Positions 1 to 9,572 of a stretch of DNA of 64,000 nt are shown here, in pieces. Source of the stretch: Aliigemmobacter aestuarii (GTDB lineage: Bacteria; Pseudomonadota; Alphaproteobacteria; Rhodobacterales; Rhodobacteraceae). The notes below the pieces were generated by a model that was not told the DNA's origin, did no database searches, and saw nothing but the letters and a program-made list of their open reading frames with translations. Location: positions 124,001 through 188,000 of the forward strand of contig NZ_SSND01000003.1 in the NCBI RefSeq assembly GCF_004799285.1, written 5' to 3'. A program made the position numbers and the translations under genes. The first letter of the stretch is position 1. Each line of letters opens with the position of its first letter.

Positions 1-1
1 A

Positions 2-1231
2 GACGATCCCTTCGCGCGTTTCGCCAAGGTCGTGATCCTGCTGTCGGCCGCGGCCGTTCTGGTGATGAGCCAGGACTACATGGAACGCCGCGGCATCCTG
101 CGGTTCGAATACCCCGTGCTTGTGGCGCTTTCGGTCGTGGGCATGATGGTCATGGTGTCCTCGGGCGACCTGATCACGCTTTACATGGGCCTCGAACTGC
201 AATCGCTGGCGCTTTATGTCATCGCCTCGATCCGCCGCGACAGCGTCAAATCGACGGAAGCCGGGCTGAAGTATTTCGTCCTTGGCGCCCTTTCGTCGGG
301 TCTGCTGCTGTATGGCGCGTCGCTGACCTATGGCTATGCGGGCACGACGCAATTCGCGGGCATCCTGTCCACGCTTCAGGGCGAGGTGCCGGTGGGCCTG
401 TTGTTCGGTCTGGTGTTCATGCTGTCGGGGCTGGCGTTCAAGGTTTCGGCCGCGCCCTTCCACATGTGGACGCCCGACGTCTATGAAGGCGCGCCGACGC
501 CGGTCACCGCCTTCTTCGCCACCGCGCCCAAGGTCGCGGCGATGGGGCTGTTCGCGCGGCTGATCCATGATGCCTTTGGCGCCATTCCGGGCGACTGGGG
601 GCAGGTGATCGCGGCGCTGGCCGTCCTGTCGATGTTCCTTGGCGCCATCGCCGCCATCGGCCAGCGCGACATCAAGCGTCTGATGGCCTATTCCTCGATC
701 GCGCATATGGGCTATGCGCTGGTGGGTCTGGCCGCAGGCACGGTCGCGGGCGTGCAGGCGACGCTGATCTACATGGCGATCTATGTCACGATGAACGTGG
801 GCACCTTCGCCTTCATCCTGTCGATGGAACGGGATGGCAAGCCTGTCACTTCGATCGACAGCCTGAACATGTTCTCGAAGAAGGAACCGATGAAGGCGCT
901 GGCCATGCTGGTGCTTCTGTTCAGCCTGGCGGGCGTGCCGCCGATGGTGGGCTTCTTCGGCAAGTTCTATGTACTGAAGGCCGCAGTCGATGCCCATATG
1001 ACCTGGCTTGCCATCGCGGGCGCGGTCGCATCGGTGATCGGGGCGTTCTACTACCTGCGCATCGTGTTCTTCATGTATTTCGGCAAGGACGCGGATACCG
1101 TCGAAAGCCGGATGGTGCCGGTGCAATGGGCGCTTTTCGTGGCCTCGGCTGCGATCATGCTGGTGGGCATCGTGAACCTGTTCGGGATCGAGGCTTCGGC
1201 CGCCCTGGCGGCGGAAACGCTTGTCCGCTGA
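2..1231 (+). CDS. nuoN: NADH-quinone oxidoreductase subunit N (5' truncated)
   Basis: This is the C-terminal ~410 residues of the ND2-like proton-pumping membrane subunit of respiratory complex I. The frame is open from base 2 ([10 protein letters not shown]...) and an internal GTG at 32 is not the true start, so the gene is cut by the window edge. Family marks are a series of hydrophobic helices, the block around [20 protein letters not shown] (about 440-500), [19 protein letters not shown] in the middle, and [18 protein letters not shown] near the end. NuoN is usually the last gene of the nuo operon. Its stop codon overlaps the TTG start of the next gene, which suggests translational coupling. 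Confidence 0.96.
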   Translation, partial: DDPFARFAKVVILLSAAAVLVMSQDYMERRGILRFEYPVLVALSVVGMMVMVSSGDLITLYMGLELQSLALYVIASIRRDSVKSTEAGLKYFVLGALSSGLLLYGASLTYGYAGTTQFAGILSTLQGEVPVGLLFGLVFMLSGLAFKVSAAPFHMWTPDVYEGAPTPVTAFFATAPKVAAMGLFARLIHDAFGAIPGDWGQVIAALAVLSMFLGAIAAIGQRDIKRLMAYSSIAHMGYALVGLAAGTVAGVQATLIYMAIYVTMNVGTFAFILSMERDGKPVTSIDSLNMFSKKEPMKALAMLVLLFSLAGVPPMVGFFGKFYVLKAAVDAHMTWLAIAGAVASVIGAFYYLRIVFFMYFGKDADTVESRMVPVQWALFVASAAIMLVGIVNLFGIEASAALAAETLVR

Positions 1232-1973
1232 GCCGGACCCCTGGCCCGAGGGTACGGCCCGGATCGTGCTGGACAGTGTGGACAGCACAAATGCCGAGGC
1301 GTTGCGCCATGCGCCGGGCCCGGCCTGGGTGGTCGCGGGCGAACAGACCGCGGGGCGGGGGCGGCGTGGCCGCCCCTGGGCCTCTCCCCGGGGCAATTTC
1401 TATGGCTCGTTGATCCTTTCCCCGCGCGAGGCGCCCGAGATCGTGGCGCTGCGGTCCTTCGCGGCGGCGCTGGCATTGCATGATGCCTGCGTGGCGCTGA
1501 CCGGCAGCCCGCAGGCCTTTGCGCTGAAATGGCCCAATGACGTGCTTCTGAACGGCGGCAAGCTGGCGGGCATCCTTCTGGAAAGCGTGGGGCAGGGCCG
1601 GGGTGTGGCACATCTTGTGATCGGGATCGGCGTGAACCTGATCGCGGCGCCTGATCCCTCGCAGGTGGAACAGGGCGCGCTCTGTCCCGTAAGCCTGCTG
1701 GCCGAAACCGGGCTGCGGATCACGCCCGCCCGGTTTCTCGATCAGCTGGCCCCAGCCTATGCACGATGGGAAGAAACGCTGACCGGCCGGGGCTTTGCGC
1801 CCCTGCGCGAAGCATGGCTGTCACGGGCCGCCCGGCTGGGCGAGCCGATCCGCGCCCGCACCGGGACCGAGACGCATGAGGGCATCTTCGAGACCATCGA
1901 CAGCACGGGGGCGCTCGTGCTCAATCAGGGTGGGCAGCGGCGGGCCATTCCGGCGGCCGAGGTATTCTTCTGA
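1221..1973 (+). CDS. birA: Biotin--[acetyl-CoA-carboxylase] ligase, catalytic-only type
   Basis: This 250-aa protein activates biotin to biotinyl-AMP and transfers it to the biotin carboxyl carrier protein; a likely substrate, accB, lies at 26350-26844. Visible motifs are DSTNAEA (21-27), the biotin/AMP loop GRGRRGRPW (45-53), KWPNDV (103-108) and GGKLAGIL. There is no N-terminal helix-turn-helix domain, so it is a monofunctional ligase and not a biotin-operon repressor. The proposed start is TTG at 1221, overlapping the nuoN stop by 11 bases; no better start lies nearby. The order nuoN-birA-coaX-rnj is one I associate with Rhodobacterales. Confidence 0.93.
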   Translation: MSAEPDPWPEGTARIVLDSVDSTNAEALRHAPGPAWVVAGEQTAGRGRRGRPWASPRGNFYGSLILSPREAPEIVALRSFAAALALHDACVALTGSPQAFALKWPNDVLLNGGKLAGILLESVGQGRGVAHLVIGIGVNLIAAPDPSQVEQGALCPVSLLAETGLRITPARFLDQLAPAYARWEETLTGRGFAPLREAWLSRAARLGEPIRARTGTETHEGIFETIDSTGALVLNQGGQRRAIPAAEVFF

Positions 1974-1990
1974 ACGAACGGGGGCGGGCC

Positions 1991-2770
1991 ATGCTTCTGG
2001 CCATCGACTGCGGAAATACGAACACCGTCTTCTCGATCTGGGACGGGGCGCGCTTCATCGCGACATGGCGGATCGCCACCGATCACAAGCGCACGGCGGA
2101 TGAATATTTCGTCTGGCTGTCCAGCCTGATGATGCTGACAAAGACCGATGCGAACATCACCGGGGCGATCATCAGTTCGACCGTGCCGCGCGTGGTCTTC
2201 AACCTGCGGGTTCTCTGCAATCGCTATTTCGACTGCCGCCCGCTGGTGGTGGGCAAGCCCGGCTGCGAATTGCCGGTCGCGCCCCGTGTCGATCAGGGCA
2301 CGACCGTGGGGCCCGACCGCCTGGTGAACACGGTGGCCGGGTTCGACCGGCACGGCGGCAACCTGATCGTGGTGGATTTCGGCACGGCGACCACCTTCGA
2401 CGTCGTGGACGTGGACGGCGCCTATATCGGGGGCGTGATCGCGCCGGGGGTGAACCTCAGCCTCGAGGCGCTGCACATGGCCGCCGCCGCCCTGCCGCAT
2501 GTCGATGTCACGAAACCGCAATCCGCCATCGGCACGAATACGGTGGCCTGCATGCAGTCGGGCGTGTATTGGGGATACATCGGCCTTGTCGAGGGCATCG
2601 TGCGCCAGATCCGTCTGGAGCGGGAAAGCCCGATGAAGGTCATCGCCACGGGGGGCCTTGCCCCCCTGTTCCAGCAGGGAACCGACCTATTTCATTCGGT
2701 TGAGGACGATCTGACCATGCATGGTCTGATGCTCATCAACCGGTACAACAGCGAACTGGAAACCGCATGA
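1991..2770 (+). CDS. coaX: Type III pantothenate kinase
   Basis: This 259-aa cytosolic ASKHA-fold kinase phosphorylates pantothenate in the first step of coenzyme A synthesis. The phosphate-binding DCGNTN (6-11) opens the protein, GPDR sits at 107-110, and the second phosphate motif DFGTATTFD at 129-137. Its length fits the family (~255 aa). The ATG is preceded by a GGGCGGG stretch and lies 17 nt after birA. Its last codons overlap the ATG of rnj (ATGA), so the three downstream genes are probably co-transcribed with the nuo operon. Confidence 0.95.
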   Translation: MLLAIDCGNTNTVFSIWDGARFIATWRIATDHKRTADEYFVWLSSLMMLTKTDANITGAIISSTVPRVVFNLRVLCNRYFDCRPLVVGKPGCELPVAPRVDQGTTVGPDRLVNTVAGFDRHGGNLIVVDFGTATTFDVVDVDGAYIGGVIAPGVNLSLEALHMAAAALPHVDVTKPQSAIGTNTVACMQSGVYWGYIGLVEGIVRQIRLERESPMKVIATGGLAPLFQQGTDLFHSVEDDLTMHGLMLINRYNSELETA

Positions 2771-4446
2771 CGAAGAACGACCGCCTGATCTATCTGCCGC
2801 TTGGCGGCGCGGGCGAGATCGGCATGAATGCCTATGTCTATGGTTACGGCCCCGAGGACCGGGAACGCCTGATCCTTGTCGATCTGGGCGTGACATTTCC
2901 CGATATGGAAACCTCGCCGGGGGTGGACCTGATCCTGCCCGATATCTCGTGGCTGGAAGCGCGGGCCGACCGGATCGAGGCGATCTTCATCACCCACGCG
3001 CATGAGGATCACATCGGCGCGCTGGCGCATCTCTGGCCCCGGCTGAAGGCCAAGGTCTATGCCCGCAAGTTCACCGCCACGATCGCGCGGCTGAAGTTTG
3101 ACGAATTCGGCCTGCCGCTGGAGGCGATCCATACGGTTGAACCGCGCCCCGCCAAGGTGCAGGCCGGGCCGTTCAGCGTGCAGTTCGTGCCGATTTCCCA
3201 TTCGATCCCGGAAAGCGGGGCGCTGGTGATCGACACGCCGGCGGGGCGCGTCCTTCATTCGGGCGACTTCAAGCTGGACGAGACGCCGGTGGTGGGCGAG
3301 CCCTGGAACCCCGAGGTCTTTCGCGACATCGCCGCCGAGCAGCCCGTGAAGGCGCTGATGTGCGATTCCACGAATATCTTTTCGACCCATGCGGGGCGGT
3401 CCGAAAGCAGCCTTGCCGACCCCTTGCGCGACTTCATCTCGAACGCCACGGGCATGGTCGTGGCGACGACCTTCGCCTCGAACGTCGCGCGCCTGAAGAC
3501 GCTGGCGCAGGCCGCGCGGGCCTCTGACCGGTCGATCTGCCTTCTGGGGCGCGCGATGCAGCGCATGGTTTCGGTCGCCGAGGAAACCGGCGTGCTGACC
3601 GATTTCCCCCGGATCATCACCGCCGAACAGGCGCTTGAGGTCCCGCGCCGCAACCTGATGCTGATCGTGACCGGCAGCCAGGGCGAACGCCGCGCGGCCA
3701 GCGCCCAGTTGGCCCGTGGCAAGTATCTGGGGCTTGAGATGAAAGAGGGGGATACGTTCCTCTTTTCGTCGAAGACGATCCCCGGCAACGAACGCGGCGT
3801 GATCCGCGTGATGAACGCGTTTTCCGAAATGGGGGTCGAGGTCTTTGACGACCACGGCGGGATGTATCACGTTTCGGGCCACGCGAACCGGCCCGATCTG
3901 GAAACCTTCCACGACATCATCAAGCCCGCCATCCTGATCCCGATGCATGGCGAACACCGCCATCTGCGCGAACATGCGCGTCTGGCGATCACGAAGGGCA
4001 TCGCGTCTGAGGTGGTGACCAACGGCATGATGATCGACCTGACTGGCGAGACGCCGGAAGTGGCCGAATATATCGAGGCCGGGCGCACCTATCTGGACGG
4101 CTCTGCCCTGTATGGCGCGATGGACGGCGTGGTCCGCGACCGCATCCGCATGGCGTTGAACGGGCATGCCCTTGTCACCGTGATCCTGGATGAACAGGAC
4201 GAACCCTTGGGCGATGCCTGGGTCGAACTGATGGGCCTGATCGACCGCACCCGGAACGGCCAGTCGCTGGCCGAGACGATGGAAACCGAACTGACCGAAT
4301 TCCTGGACCGTGCCGGGCGCAAGGTGCTGAGGGATGACGCCAAGACCGAAGAGGCGATCAAGCGCATCGTCCGTCAGGTCGCGATGGAAGAGATCGGCAA
4401 GAAGCCTGAAGTGACCATCGTCATCAGCCGTCTTCAGGAAGGCTGA
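2767..4446 (+). CDS. rnj: Ribonuclease J
   Basis: This 559-aa metallo-beta-lactamase/beta-CASP ribonuclease has 5'-3' exo- and endoribonuclease activity in RNA maturation and decay. The metal site HAHEDHIG is at 77-84, further ligands appear as SHSIPES and HSGDFK, and the beta-CASP block has TGSQGE and the late HVSGHA. The C-terminal part (about 450-559) matches the usual RNase J dimerisation domain. The start overlaps the coaX stop by four bases (ATGA). A bidirectional terminator follows. Confidence 0.95.
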   Translation: MTKNDRLIYLPLGGAGEIGMNAYVYGYGPEDRERLILVDLGVTFPDMETSPGVDLILPDISWLEARADRIEAIFITHAHEDHIGALAHLWPRLKAKVYARKFTATIARLKFDEFGLPLEAIHTVEPRPAKVQAGPFSVQFVPISHSIPESGALVIDTPAGRVLHSGDFKLDETPVVGEPWNPEVFRDIAAEQPVKALMCDSTNIFSTHAGRSESSLADPLRDFISNATGMVVATTFASNVARLKTLAQAARASDRSICLLGRAMQRMVSVAEETGVLTDFPRIITAEQALEVPRRNLMLIVTGSQGERRAASAQLARGKYLGLEMKEGDTFLFSSKTIPGNERGVIRVMNAFSEMGVEVFDDHGGMYHVSGHANRPDLETFHDIIKPAILIPMHGEHRHLREHARLAITKGIASEVVTNGMMIDLTGETPEVAEYIEAGRTYLDGSALYGAMDGVVRDRIRMALNGHALVTVILDEQDEPLGDAWVELMGLIDRTRNGQSLAETMETELTEFLDRAGRKVLRDDAKTEEAIKRIVRQVAMEEIGKKPEVTIVISRLQEG

Positions 4447-4490
4447 GGGCGGGTAGCTTCCCGGCGGGGCGGCCCGCCACCCGGAATCAG

Positions 4491-4517
4491 AAGGGCGCCG
4501 GAATACGGCGCCCTTTG
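4491..4517. terminator. Bidirectional intrinsic terminator between rnj and the helicase gene
   Basis: AAGGGCGCC (4491-4499) pairs perfectly with GGCGCCCTT (4507-4515) over a 7-nt loop. A run of T follows on the plus strand and AA/TT flanks serve the minus strand. It lies between two convergent genes. Confidence 0.85.
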
Positions 4518-4538
4518 TCATTCTGGACCTTGGCCGGA

Positions 4539-6194
4539 TCAGCCTTCGGCGGCTTCGTCTTCGGTATCGGCATCCGTGTTGGCCGGTGACGCAAGGCGGA
4601 AGCTGCGCAGGATGAAATCGGGAACGTGGTCCCCCATGCCTACGACATTGTCGCCGCGATCGTCGCGGCGGCGGTGGTCGCGCCGGTCATCACGCCGGTC
4701 TTCGCGGCGGCCATCCTTGCGATCGTCCCGCCTGTCTTCCCGGCGATCGTCGCGGCGCGGTTCGCGGGCGGTTTCGGATGCGCGCTCGGCATGCCTGTCT
4801 TCGCGGCGATCCTCTCGCCGGTCATCGCGGCGCGGTTCGGCGCGGGTTTCGGCCTGCGCCGGTTCGACCGAAGCCGGAACCGGATGGGCGGCGCGGGCCT
4901 CGGCGGCTTCGGCGGCCTCTTCCAGCGGGTCCTCGCGCCGGTCGCGACCGCGCCGGTCTTCGTGACGCTTGCCGCCGCGCCCGCCACGGGCCGGCTTGCG
5001 GTCATCGCCCTTGCGGTCGGGGCGTCCGCCTTCGACCAGTTCGAACCCCTCGGGCAGCGCGCCGCGCGGGATTTCCTTCTTCACGAGGCTTTCGATCTGC
5101 GCCAGATACTTGCCATCCGCCGGCACCGCGATGGTGAAGGCCTTGCCCTTGCGGCCCGCGCGGCCGGTGCGGCCGATGCGGTGGACGTAATCCTCGGGAT
5201 GGGTGGGCACGTCGAAGTTGAACACATGGCTCACGGCCGGAATGTCGAGCCCCCGCGCCGCCACGTCCGAGGCGACAAGAAGGTGCACGCTGCCGTCGCG
5301 GAAGCCGTCCAGGGTTTTCATCCGTTGCGACTGTTCAAGGTCGCCGTGGATGGGCGAGGCGTTGAAGCCGTGCGATTTCAGCGACTTCGCCACCACGTCC
5401 ACGTCGATCTTGCGGTTGCAGAAGATGATCGCGTTGGTGCAGGCTTCGCCCTCGGCCTGGATCAGCGCGCGCAGCACGGCGCGCTTGTCGGCAAAGGTGC
5501 GGTCCTTGCGGGTGGGGGTGATCTGGATCAGCGCCTGTTCGATCGTGTCCGAGGTGGAATTCTGCCGTGCCACCTCGATCTTGACCGGGGCCGACAGGAA
5601 GGCGTTGGTGATCCGTTCGATTTCCGGCGCCATCGTGGCCGAGAAGAACAGCGTCTGCCGGGTGAAGGGGGTCAGCTGGAAGATGCGTTCGATATCGGGG
5701 ATGAACCCCATGTCCAGCATCCGGTCGGCTTCGTCCACCACCATGATCTCGACCCCGGTCAGCAACAGCTTGCCGCGTTCGAAATGGTCCAGCAGGCGGC
5801 CCGGCGTGGCGATCAGCACGTCAACACCCCGGTCGATCAGCTTGTCCTGTTCACCGAACGACACGCCGCCGATCAGGAGCGCCTTGGTCAGGCGGGTGTG
5901 CTTGGCGTAGGTATCGAAATTCTCGGCCACCTGGGCGGCGAGTTCGCGCGTCGGGCAAAGCACAAGGCTGCGCGGCATCCGGGCACGGGCGCGGCCACGG
6001 CCAAGCCGCGTGATCATCGGCAGCGTGAAGCTTGCCGTCTTGCCGGTGCCGGTCTGGGCGATGCCCAGAACGTCGCGGCCCTCAAGTGCCGGCGGGATCG
6101 CCTGGGCCTGGATCGGGGTCGGGGTTTCGTAACCGGCTTCGGCCACGGCCTTGGTGACGCGCGGGTCAAGCGCGAGGTCAGAGAATTTGGTCAT
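4539..6194 (-). CDS. DEAD-box ATP-dependent RNA helicase, RhlE-like, with Arg/Asp-rich tail
   Basis: This 551-aa helicase unwinds RNA duplexes, probably in ribosome assembly or RNA decay. All core motifs are present: Q motif (21-33), AQTGTGKT (46-53), PTRELA (81-86), DEAD (154-157), SAT (185-187) and HRIGRTGR (338-345). From about residue 390 the protein becomes a low-complexity tail built of repeats such as RRDDRRED and RREDRRDDR (about 450-525), an RNA-binding type of tail. It ends in a short acidic segment. Such tails vary in length between relatives. It is convergent with rnj. A sigma70-like promoter candidate lies 95-123 bases upstream. Confidence 0.92.
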   Translation of the reverse strand: MTKFSDLALDPRVTKAVAEAGYETPTPIQAQAIPPALEGRDVLGIAQTGTGKTASFTLPMITRLGRGRARARMPRSLVLCPTRELAAQVAENFDTYAKHTRLTKALLIGGVSFGEQDKLIDRGVDVLIATPGRLLDHFERGKLLLTGVEIMVVDEADRMLDMGFIPDIERIFQLTPFTRQTLFFSATMAPEIERITNAFLSAPVKIEVARQNSTSDTIEQALIQITPTRKDRTFADKRAVLRALIQAEGEACTNAIIFCNRKIDVDVVAKSLKSHGFNASPIHGDLEQSQRMKTLDGFRDGSVHLLVASDVAARGLDIPAVSHVFNFDVPTHPEDYVHRIGRTGRAGRKGKAFTIAVPADGKYLAQIESLVKKEIPRGALPEGFELVEGGRPDRKGDDRKPARGGRGGKRHEDRRGRDRREDPLEEAAEAAEARAAHPVPASVEPAQAETRAEPRRDDRREDRREDRHAERASETAREPRRDDRREDRRDDRKDGRREDRRDDRRDHRRRDDRGDNVVGMGDHVPDFILRSFRLASPANTDADTEDEAAEG

Positions 6195-6288
6195 CAGCGT
6201 CCTAAAGATGCGGGATCGGCCCGCAAGGGTAAATGGGACGCGAGTTTCCGGGCGCCCCGGCGTCTGCCTGATGCTTCAGGCTGGTGCT

Positions 6289-6317
6289 GCGATACAGCAA
6301 ATGACGGTTTGGGTCAA
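6289..6317 (-). promoter_or_regulatory. Candidate sigma70 promoter of the helicase gene
   Basis: Read on the minus strand, TTGACC (6317-6312) and TATCGC (6294-6289) are separated by exactly 17 nt, upstream of the helicase ATG at 6194. The -35 box is strong and the -10 box is weak. The rest of the 163-base gap up to 6358 shows only a small hairpin (CCTGA-TGC-TTCAGG). Confidence 0.4.
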
Positions 6318-6357
6318 GGAAACCGATCGCCGTGCGCCGGGCGGCCGCCGCGGCCAC

Positions 6358-7113
6358 CTACGACCTTGCAGGAAGCCGCCTTGCGGCGATTTCCGGGCTT
6401 TCGGCCTGCTTCCGTGCCGTCATCGCGGCAATCTGCACGGCACGTGCCATTTCCCAGGCGGAAAGGTTCGCGGGCTGGGTCGTGTCGATCCGCAACACTG
6501 TATCGCCCCGTTCGATCCTGGTGGCGGCCGCGACTTCGATCATTTCCGAAAACCTGTGGAACATGCCTTCCCGTGCCAGGGGGGAAAGGTCGCGGAACAG
6601 GAGCGGCATGCCCTTTGGCCGTGCCGCGGCACGATCCATACAGACTTTGATCGGGGCGTCGAAGATGATGGTGACGAACTCGTCGGTCACGCAGTCCAGA
6701 AAATCGCGGAACTCATCCGACACGCCCTGATCAATATAGCTGGCGATGCCCCGATGCAGCAGACCTTCATCGACCAGAACGATCTGGTCCGGGTCGATAT
6801 GCGTCCGGACGAAATGCAGTTGCGCCAGCATATCCATGTTCCACAAAAGCCGGGCCTGATCGTGCCGGACCGTACGCATCAGGTGATCGAACAGTTCGGG
6901 GTTTTCCGACGCAAAGGAAAAGCATCCATAAAGCCCGACACGCTCTGATGCGCTTTGCAGGAAATTGATCCCGAGGCGAGACCTGTCCATCGCCTCGCGG
7001 GCCAGCGACTGAAGCCGGTCAGAGCGCAGCCCGCGCTTGCGGAACATGGGCAAGGCAAGGCTGCAAACGGCTGTCTTGCCCGCGCCCGGAAGACCAAGAA
7101 GTTCCACGAACAT
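6358..7113 (-). CDS. P-loop NTPase, nucleoside/sugar kinase-like
   Basis: This 251-aa protein has an N-terminal Walker A GLPGAGKT (7-14), a Walker-B-like IVLVDEG in the middle (about 110-116), and a LID-like FDAPIKVCMDRAAARPKG segment. That layout recalls thymidylate-kinase-like and APS-kinase-like small-molecule kinases. The substrate cannot be read from the sequence. It starts 9 nt after the stop of the methyltransferase upstream, so the two form one transcription unit. Base composition looks lower in G+C by eye than the neighbours, which would fit acquisition by transfer. Such kinase/methyltransferase pairs often occur in surface-polysaccharide or secondary-metabolite loci, but no other such gene is present here. 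Confidence 0.6.
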   Translation of the reverse strand: MFVELLGLPGAGKTAVCSLALPMFRKRGLRSDRLQSLAREAMDRSRLGINFLQSASERVGLYGCFSFASENPELFDHLMRTVRHDQARLLWNMDMLAQLHFVRTHIDPDQIVLVDEGLLHRGIASYIDQGVSDEFRDFLDCVTDEFVTIIFDAPIKVCMDRAAARPKGMPLLFRDLSPLAREGMFHRFSEMIEVAAATRIERGDTVLRIDTTQPANLSAWEMARAVQIAAMTARKQAESPEIAARRLPARS

Positions 7114-7122
7114 CGCGTTCGC

Positions 7123-7752
7123 TCAGGTGACGCGGTGGCACAGGATGTGGTGAACCTCTTCCGACTCGTCCGTCTTCACACACCGGAAATCGACCGGCAT
7201 GAAGCCGTGGTCGCGCAGCAACGCCTCGACCGATGTCCGCGACATCCGCCCGGCCATCACCTCATCATCGGCGACGTCCTCGTCGCCAGCCGTGTTCACA
7301 CCCAGCTGGATGATCGCATAACGGCGGGTGACGCGGGCGAATTCGGCCAGCATCGCCTTTGCGGCACCGAAGGTCACGATGTCGCGCAGGAACCGCGTCG
7401 AAACCAGCAGGTCGAAGGAGGCATCATCAAAAGGAAGGGCCGAGGCGTCGCCAACCGAACAGTGGCAACGGCGGAACAGGTCCGGCCCAAGCGCCTTGCG
7501 CGCGGCGTCGATCATCTGGCCGGAGGCGTCCAATCCCGAAATCCGGAACCCGCGTGCGGCGTAATAGGGAACGAACCGACCCGTGCCGAAGGGAACGTCC
7601 AGCACGCTCAGCCCTTCTGGCAGGCCGTTCAGAAGCGCTTCCATCTCGGTCTGTTCGACGTGCCACCAGGCCTGCCGCTTGCGCCGGGCCTCGTAGTTTT
7701 CGGCACGTTGATTGTAATAGGTGTCACCCTTGGGTGCGAGCCTTGCCGTCAT
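7123..7752 (-). CDS. Class I SAM-dependent methyltransferase
   Basis: This 209-aa soluble enzyme has motif I as VLDVPFGTGRF (50-60), an acidic motif II region (GLDASGQMI), and DASALPFDDASFDLLVS, the typical post-II/III block of Methyltransf_11-type enzymes. The acceptor is unknown. The ATG at 7752 was chosen because GAGGC precedes it at good spacing and the family N-terminus (YYNQRAENYEARR) begins just after; a longer frame to 7836 adds 28 residues that look non-coding. It is transcribed with the P-loop kinase and lies 145 bases downstream of prfC. Confidence 0.75.
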   Translation of the reverse strand: MTARLAPKGDTYYNQRAENYEARRKRQAWWHVEQTEMEALLNGLPEGLSVLDVPFGTGRFVPYYAARGFRISGLDASGQMIDAARKALGPDLFRRCHCSVGDASALPFDDASFDLLVSTRFLRDIVTFGAAKAMLAEFARVTRRYAIIQLGVNTAGDEDVADDEVMAGRMSRTSVEALLRDHGFMPVDFRCVKTDESEEVHHILCHRVT

Positions 7753-7861
7753 GTCCTGCCTCACTGCCTTGCGCGTTAATCGCGCTTGGGCCAATGGTGC
7801 GGCAGAAGGGCTGCGCTGGCAAATGCAGCCTGACAAGGGCGGGGAAGGTTTCGGACGACTG

Positions 7862-7890
7862 TGGCCCTGCCGACTCAGTCAGCGGGGCCA
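7862..7890 (-). terminator. Hairpin downstream of prfC
   Basis: TGGCCC (7862-7867) pairs with GGGCCA (7885-7890), and the stem continues inward with one mismatch and G-U pairs to a 3-nt loop. No T-run follows. It lies just after the prfC stop and before the methyltransferase, so it may end or attenuate prfC transcription. Confidence 0.45.
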
Positions 7891-7897
7891 GGCCGGA

Positions 7898-9508
7898 TCA
7901 CACCATCATCTCTTTTGTCGCGGTCAGCTTCAGTTCGGGATAGTCGCGCTGGATGCGGTCGATGTCCCATTGCAGGCGCGTCAGATAGACGATGTCGCCG
8001 TCGTGGTCGGTGGCGATATGGCCCTTGTTCACATTGATGAACCGGTCCAGTTCCGCCTTCGGCCCCGCGACCCAGCGGGCCGAGGTGAATTGCGAGCCTT
8101 CGAACCGGACGGGCAGGGAATATTCCTGTTCGATCCGGCTGGCCAGCACCTCGAATTGCAGCGCACCGACGACGCCCACGATGAAGCCCGATCCGATCAT
8201 CGGCTTGAACACCTTGGCCGCGCCTTCCTCGGCGAATTGCATCAGCGCCTTTTCCAGGTGCTTTGCCTTCATCGGATCGCCCGCGCGCACGCCCTGCAAC
8301 AATTCCGGCGCAAAAGAGGGGATGCCGGTGAAGCGCAGTTTCTCGCCCTCGGTCAGCGCATCGCCGATGCGCAACTGGCCATGGTTCGGGATGCCGATGA
8401 TGTCGCCCGCCCAGGCCTCTTCGGCCAGCTCGCGGTCGGCGGCCAGGAACAGGACCGGGTTCGACACCGCCATCGGTTTGCCGGTGCGGACATGTGTCAG
8501 CTTCATGCCGCGTTCGAAATGCCCCGAGGCAAGGCGCACGAAGGCCACGCGGTCGCGGTGCTTGGGGTCCATGTTGGCCTGCACCTTGAAGACAAAGCCG
8601 GTGACGGCGGTTTCCTCGGGGGCGATCACCCGTTCGGCGGCCCGCTGGGGCTGCGGTTCGGGGCCGTATTCGCCCATCCCGTCCATCAGTTCGCGCACGC
8701 CGAAGGAATTGATCGCCGAGCCGAACCAGATCGGGGTCATGTGCCCTTCAAGGAACGACTGCCGGTCGAAGGCGGGCAGAAGTTCGCGCGCCATTTCAAC
8801 CTCTTCCCGAAGTTTCTTCAAAAGTTCGGGCGGCACGTGATCGGCCAGCTTCGGGTCGTCCAGCCCGGTGATCTGCACGGTTTCTGCCACCTTGTTGCGG
8901 TCGGCGCGGTCCATGATCTCAAGCCGGTCGTGGAGAAGGTCATAAGCGCCGATGAACTCGCGCCCCATGCCGATGGGCCAGCTTGCGGGGGCCACGTCGA
9001 TGGCCAGGTTTTCCTGGATTTCGTCGATGATTTCGAACGTGTCGCGGCTTTCGCGGTCCATCTTGTTGCAGAAGGTCAGGATCGGCAGGTCGCGCAGGCG
9101 GCAGACCTCGAACAGCTTGCGGGTCTGGCTTTCCACGCCTTTCGCGCCGTCGATCACCATGATCGCCGCGTCCACCGCCGTCAGCGTGCGATAGGTGTCT
9201 TCGGAAAAGTCGCTGTGGCCGGGGGTATCCACCAGATTGAACCGGTAGTGGCGGAAATCGAAGGACATGGCCGAGGCGGAAACCGAAATCCCCCGTTCCT
9301 GTTCCATCTTCATGAAATCCGACCGCGTGCGTCGCGCCTCGCCCTTGGCGCGGACCTGTCCGGCCATCTGGATCGCGCCGCCGAACAGCAGGAACTTTTC
9401 GGTCAGCGTCGTCTTGCCCGCGTCGGGATGCGAGATGATCGCAAAGGTCCGGCGGCGGGCGATTTCGGGCGGAAGCGCGGGGCGGTTGGAATGAAGCGTA
9501 TCGGGCAT
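7898..9508 (-). CDS. prfC: Peptide chain release factor 3
   Basis: This 536-aa translational GTPase recycles RF1/RF2 from the ribosome after termination. G-domain motifs are HPDAGKTT (27-34), the switch block MEQERGISV (68-76), DTPGH (94-98) and NKMD (148-151). The family-specific C-terminal block with GSGFIVGVVGALQFEVL is present and the length is normal (~530 aa). Most Rhodobacterales carry it as a single gene. The 64-base gap to the next gene (pcaQ stop at 9573) has no clear signal. Confidence 0.96.
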   Translation of the reverse strand: MPDTLHSNRPALPPEIARRRTFAIISHPDAGKTTLTEKFLLFGGAIQMAGQVRAKGEARRTRSDFMKMEQERGISVSASAMSFDFRHYRFNLVDTPGHSDFSEDTYRTLTAVDAAIMVIDGAKGVESQTRKLFEVCRLRDLPILTFCNKMDRESRDTFEIIDEIQENLAIDVAPASWPIGMGREFIGAYDLLHDRLEIMDRADRNKVAETVQITGLDDPKLADHVPPELLKKLREEVEMARELLPAFDRQSFLEGHMTPIWFGSAINSFGVRELMDGMGEYGPEPQPQRAAERVIAPEETAVTGFVFKVQANMDPKHRDRVAFVRLASGHFERGMKLTHVRTGKPMAVSNPVLFLAADRELAEEAWAGDIIGIPNHGQLRIGDALTEGEKLRFTGIPSFAPELLQGVRAGDPMKAKHLEKALMQFAEEGAAKVFKPMIGSGFIVGVVGALQFEVLASRIEQEYSLPVRFEGSQFTSARWVAGPKAELDRFINVNKGHIATDHDGDIVYLTRLQWDIDRIQRDYPELKLTATKEMMV

Positions 9509-9572
9509 GGGCGGGCTTTACCGCAAGGCCGCGCGCGCGTCCATGGGGTGCGCGTGAGGCGCGCGCGGGCGA

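Noticed and set aside
2692-4521. A 609-codon minus-strand frame opposite rnj
   Set aside because: Shadow of RNase J, which has intact metal-binding motifs.
4626-6650. A 674-codon plus-strand frame across the helicase gene
   Set aside because: The minus strand encodes all DEAD-box motifs; the plus frame has none.
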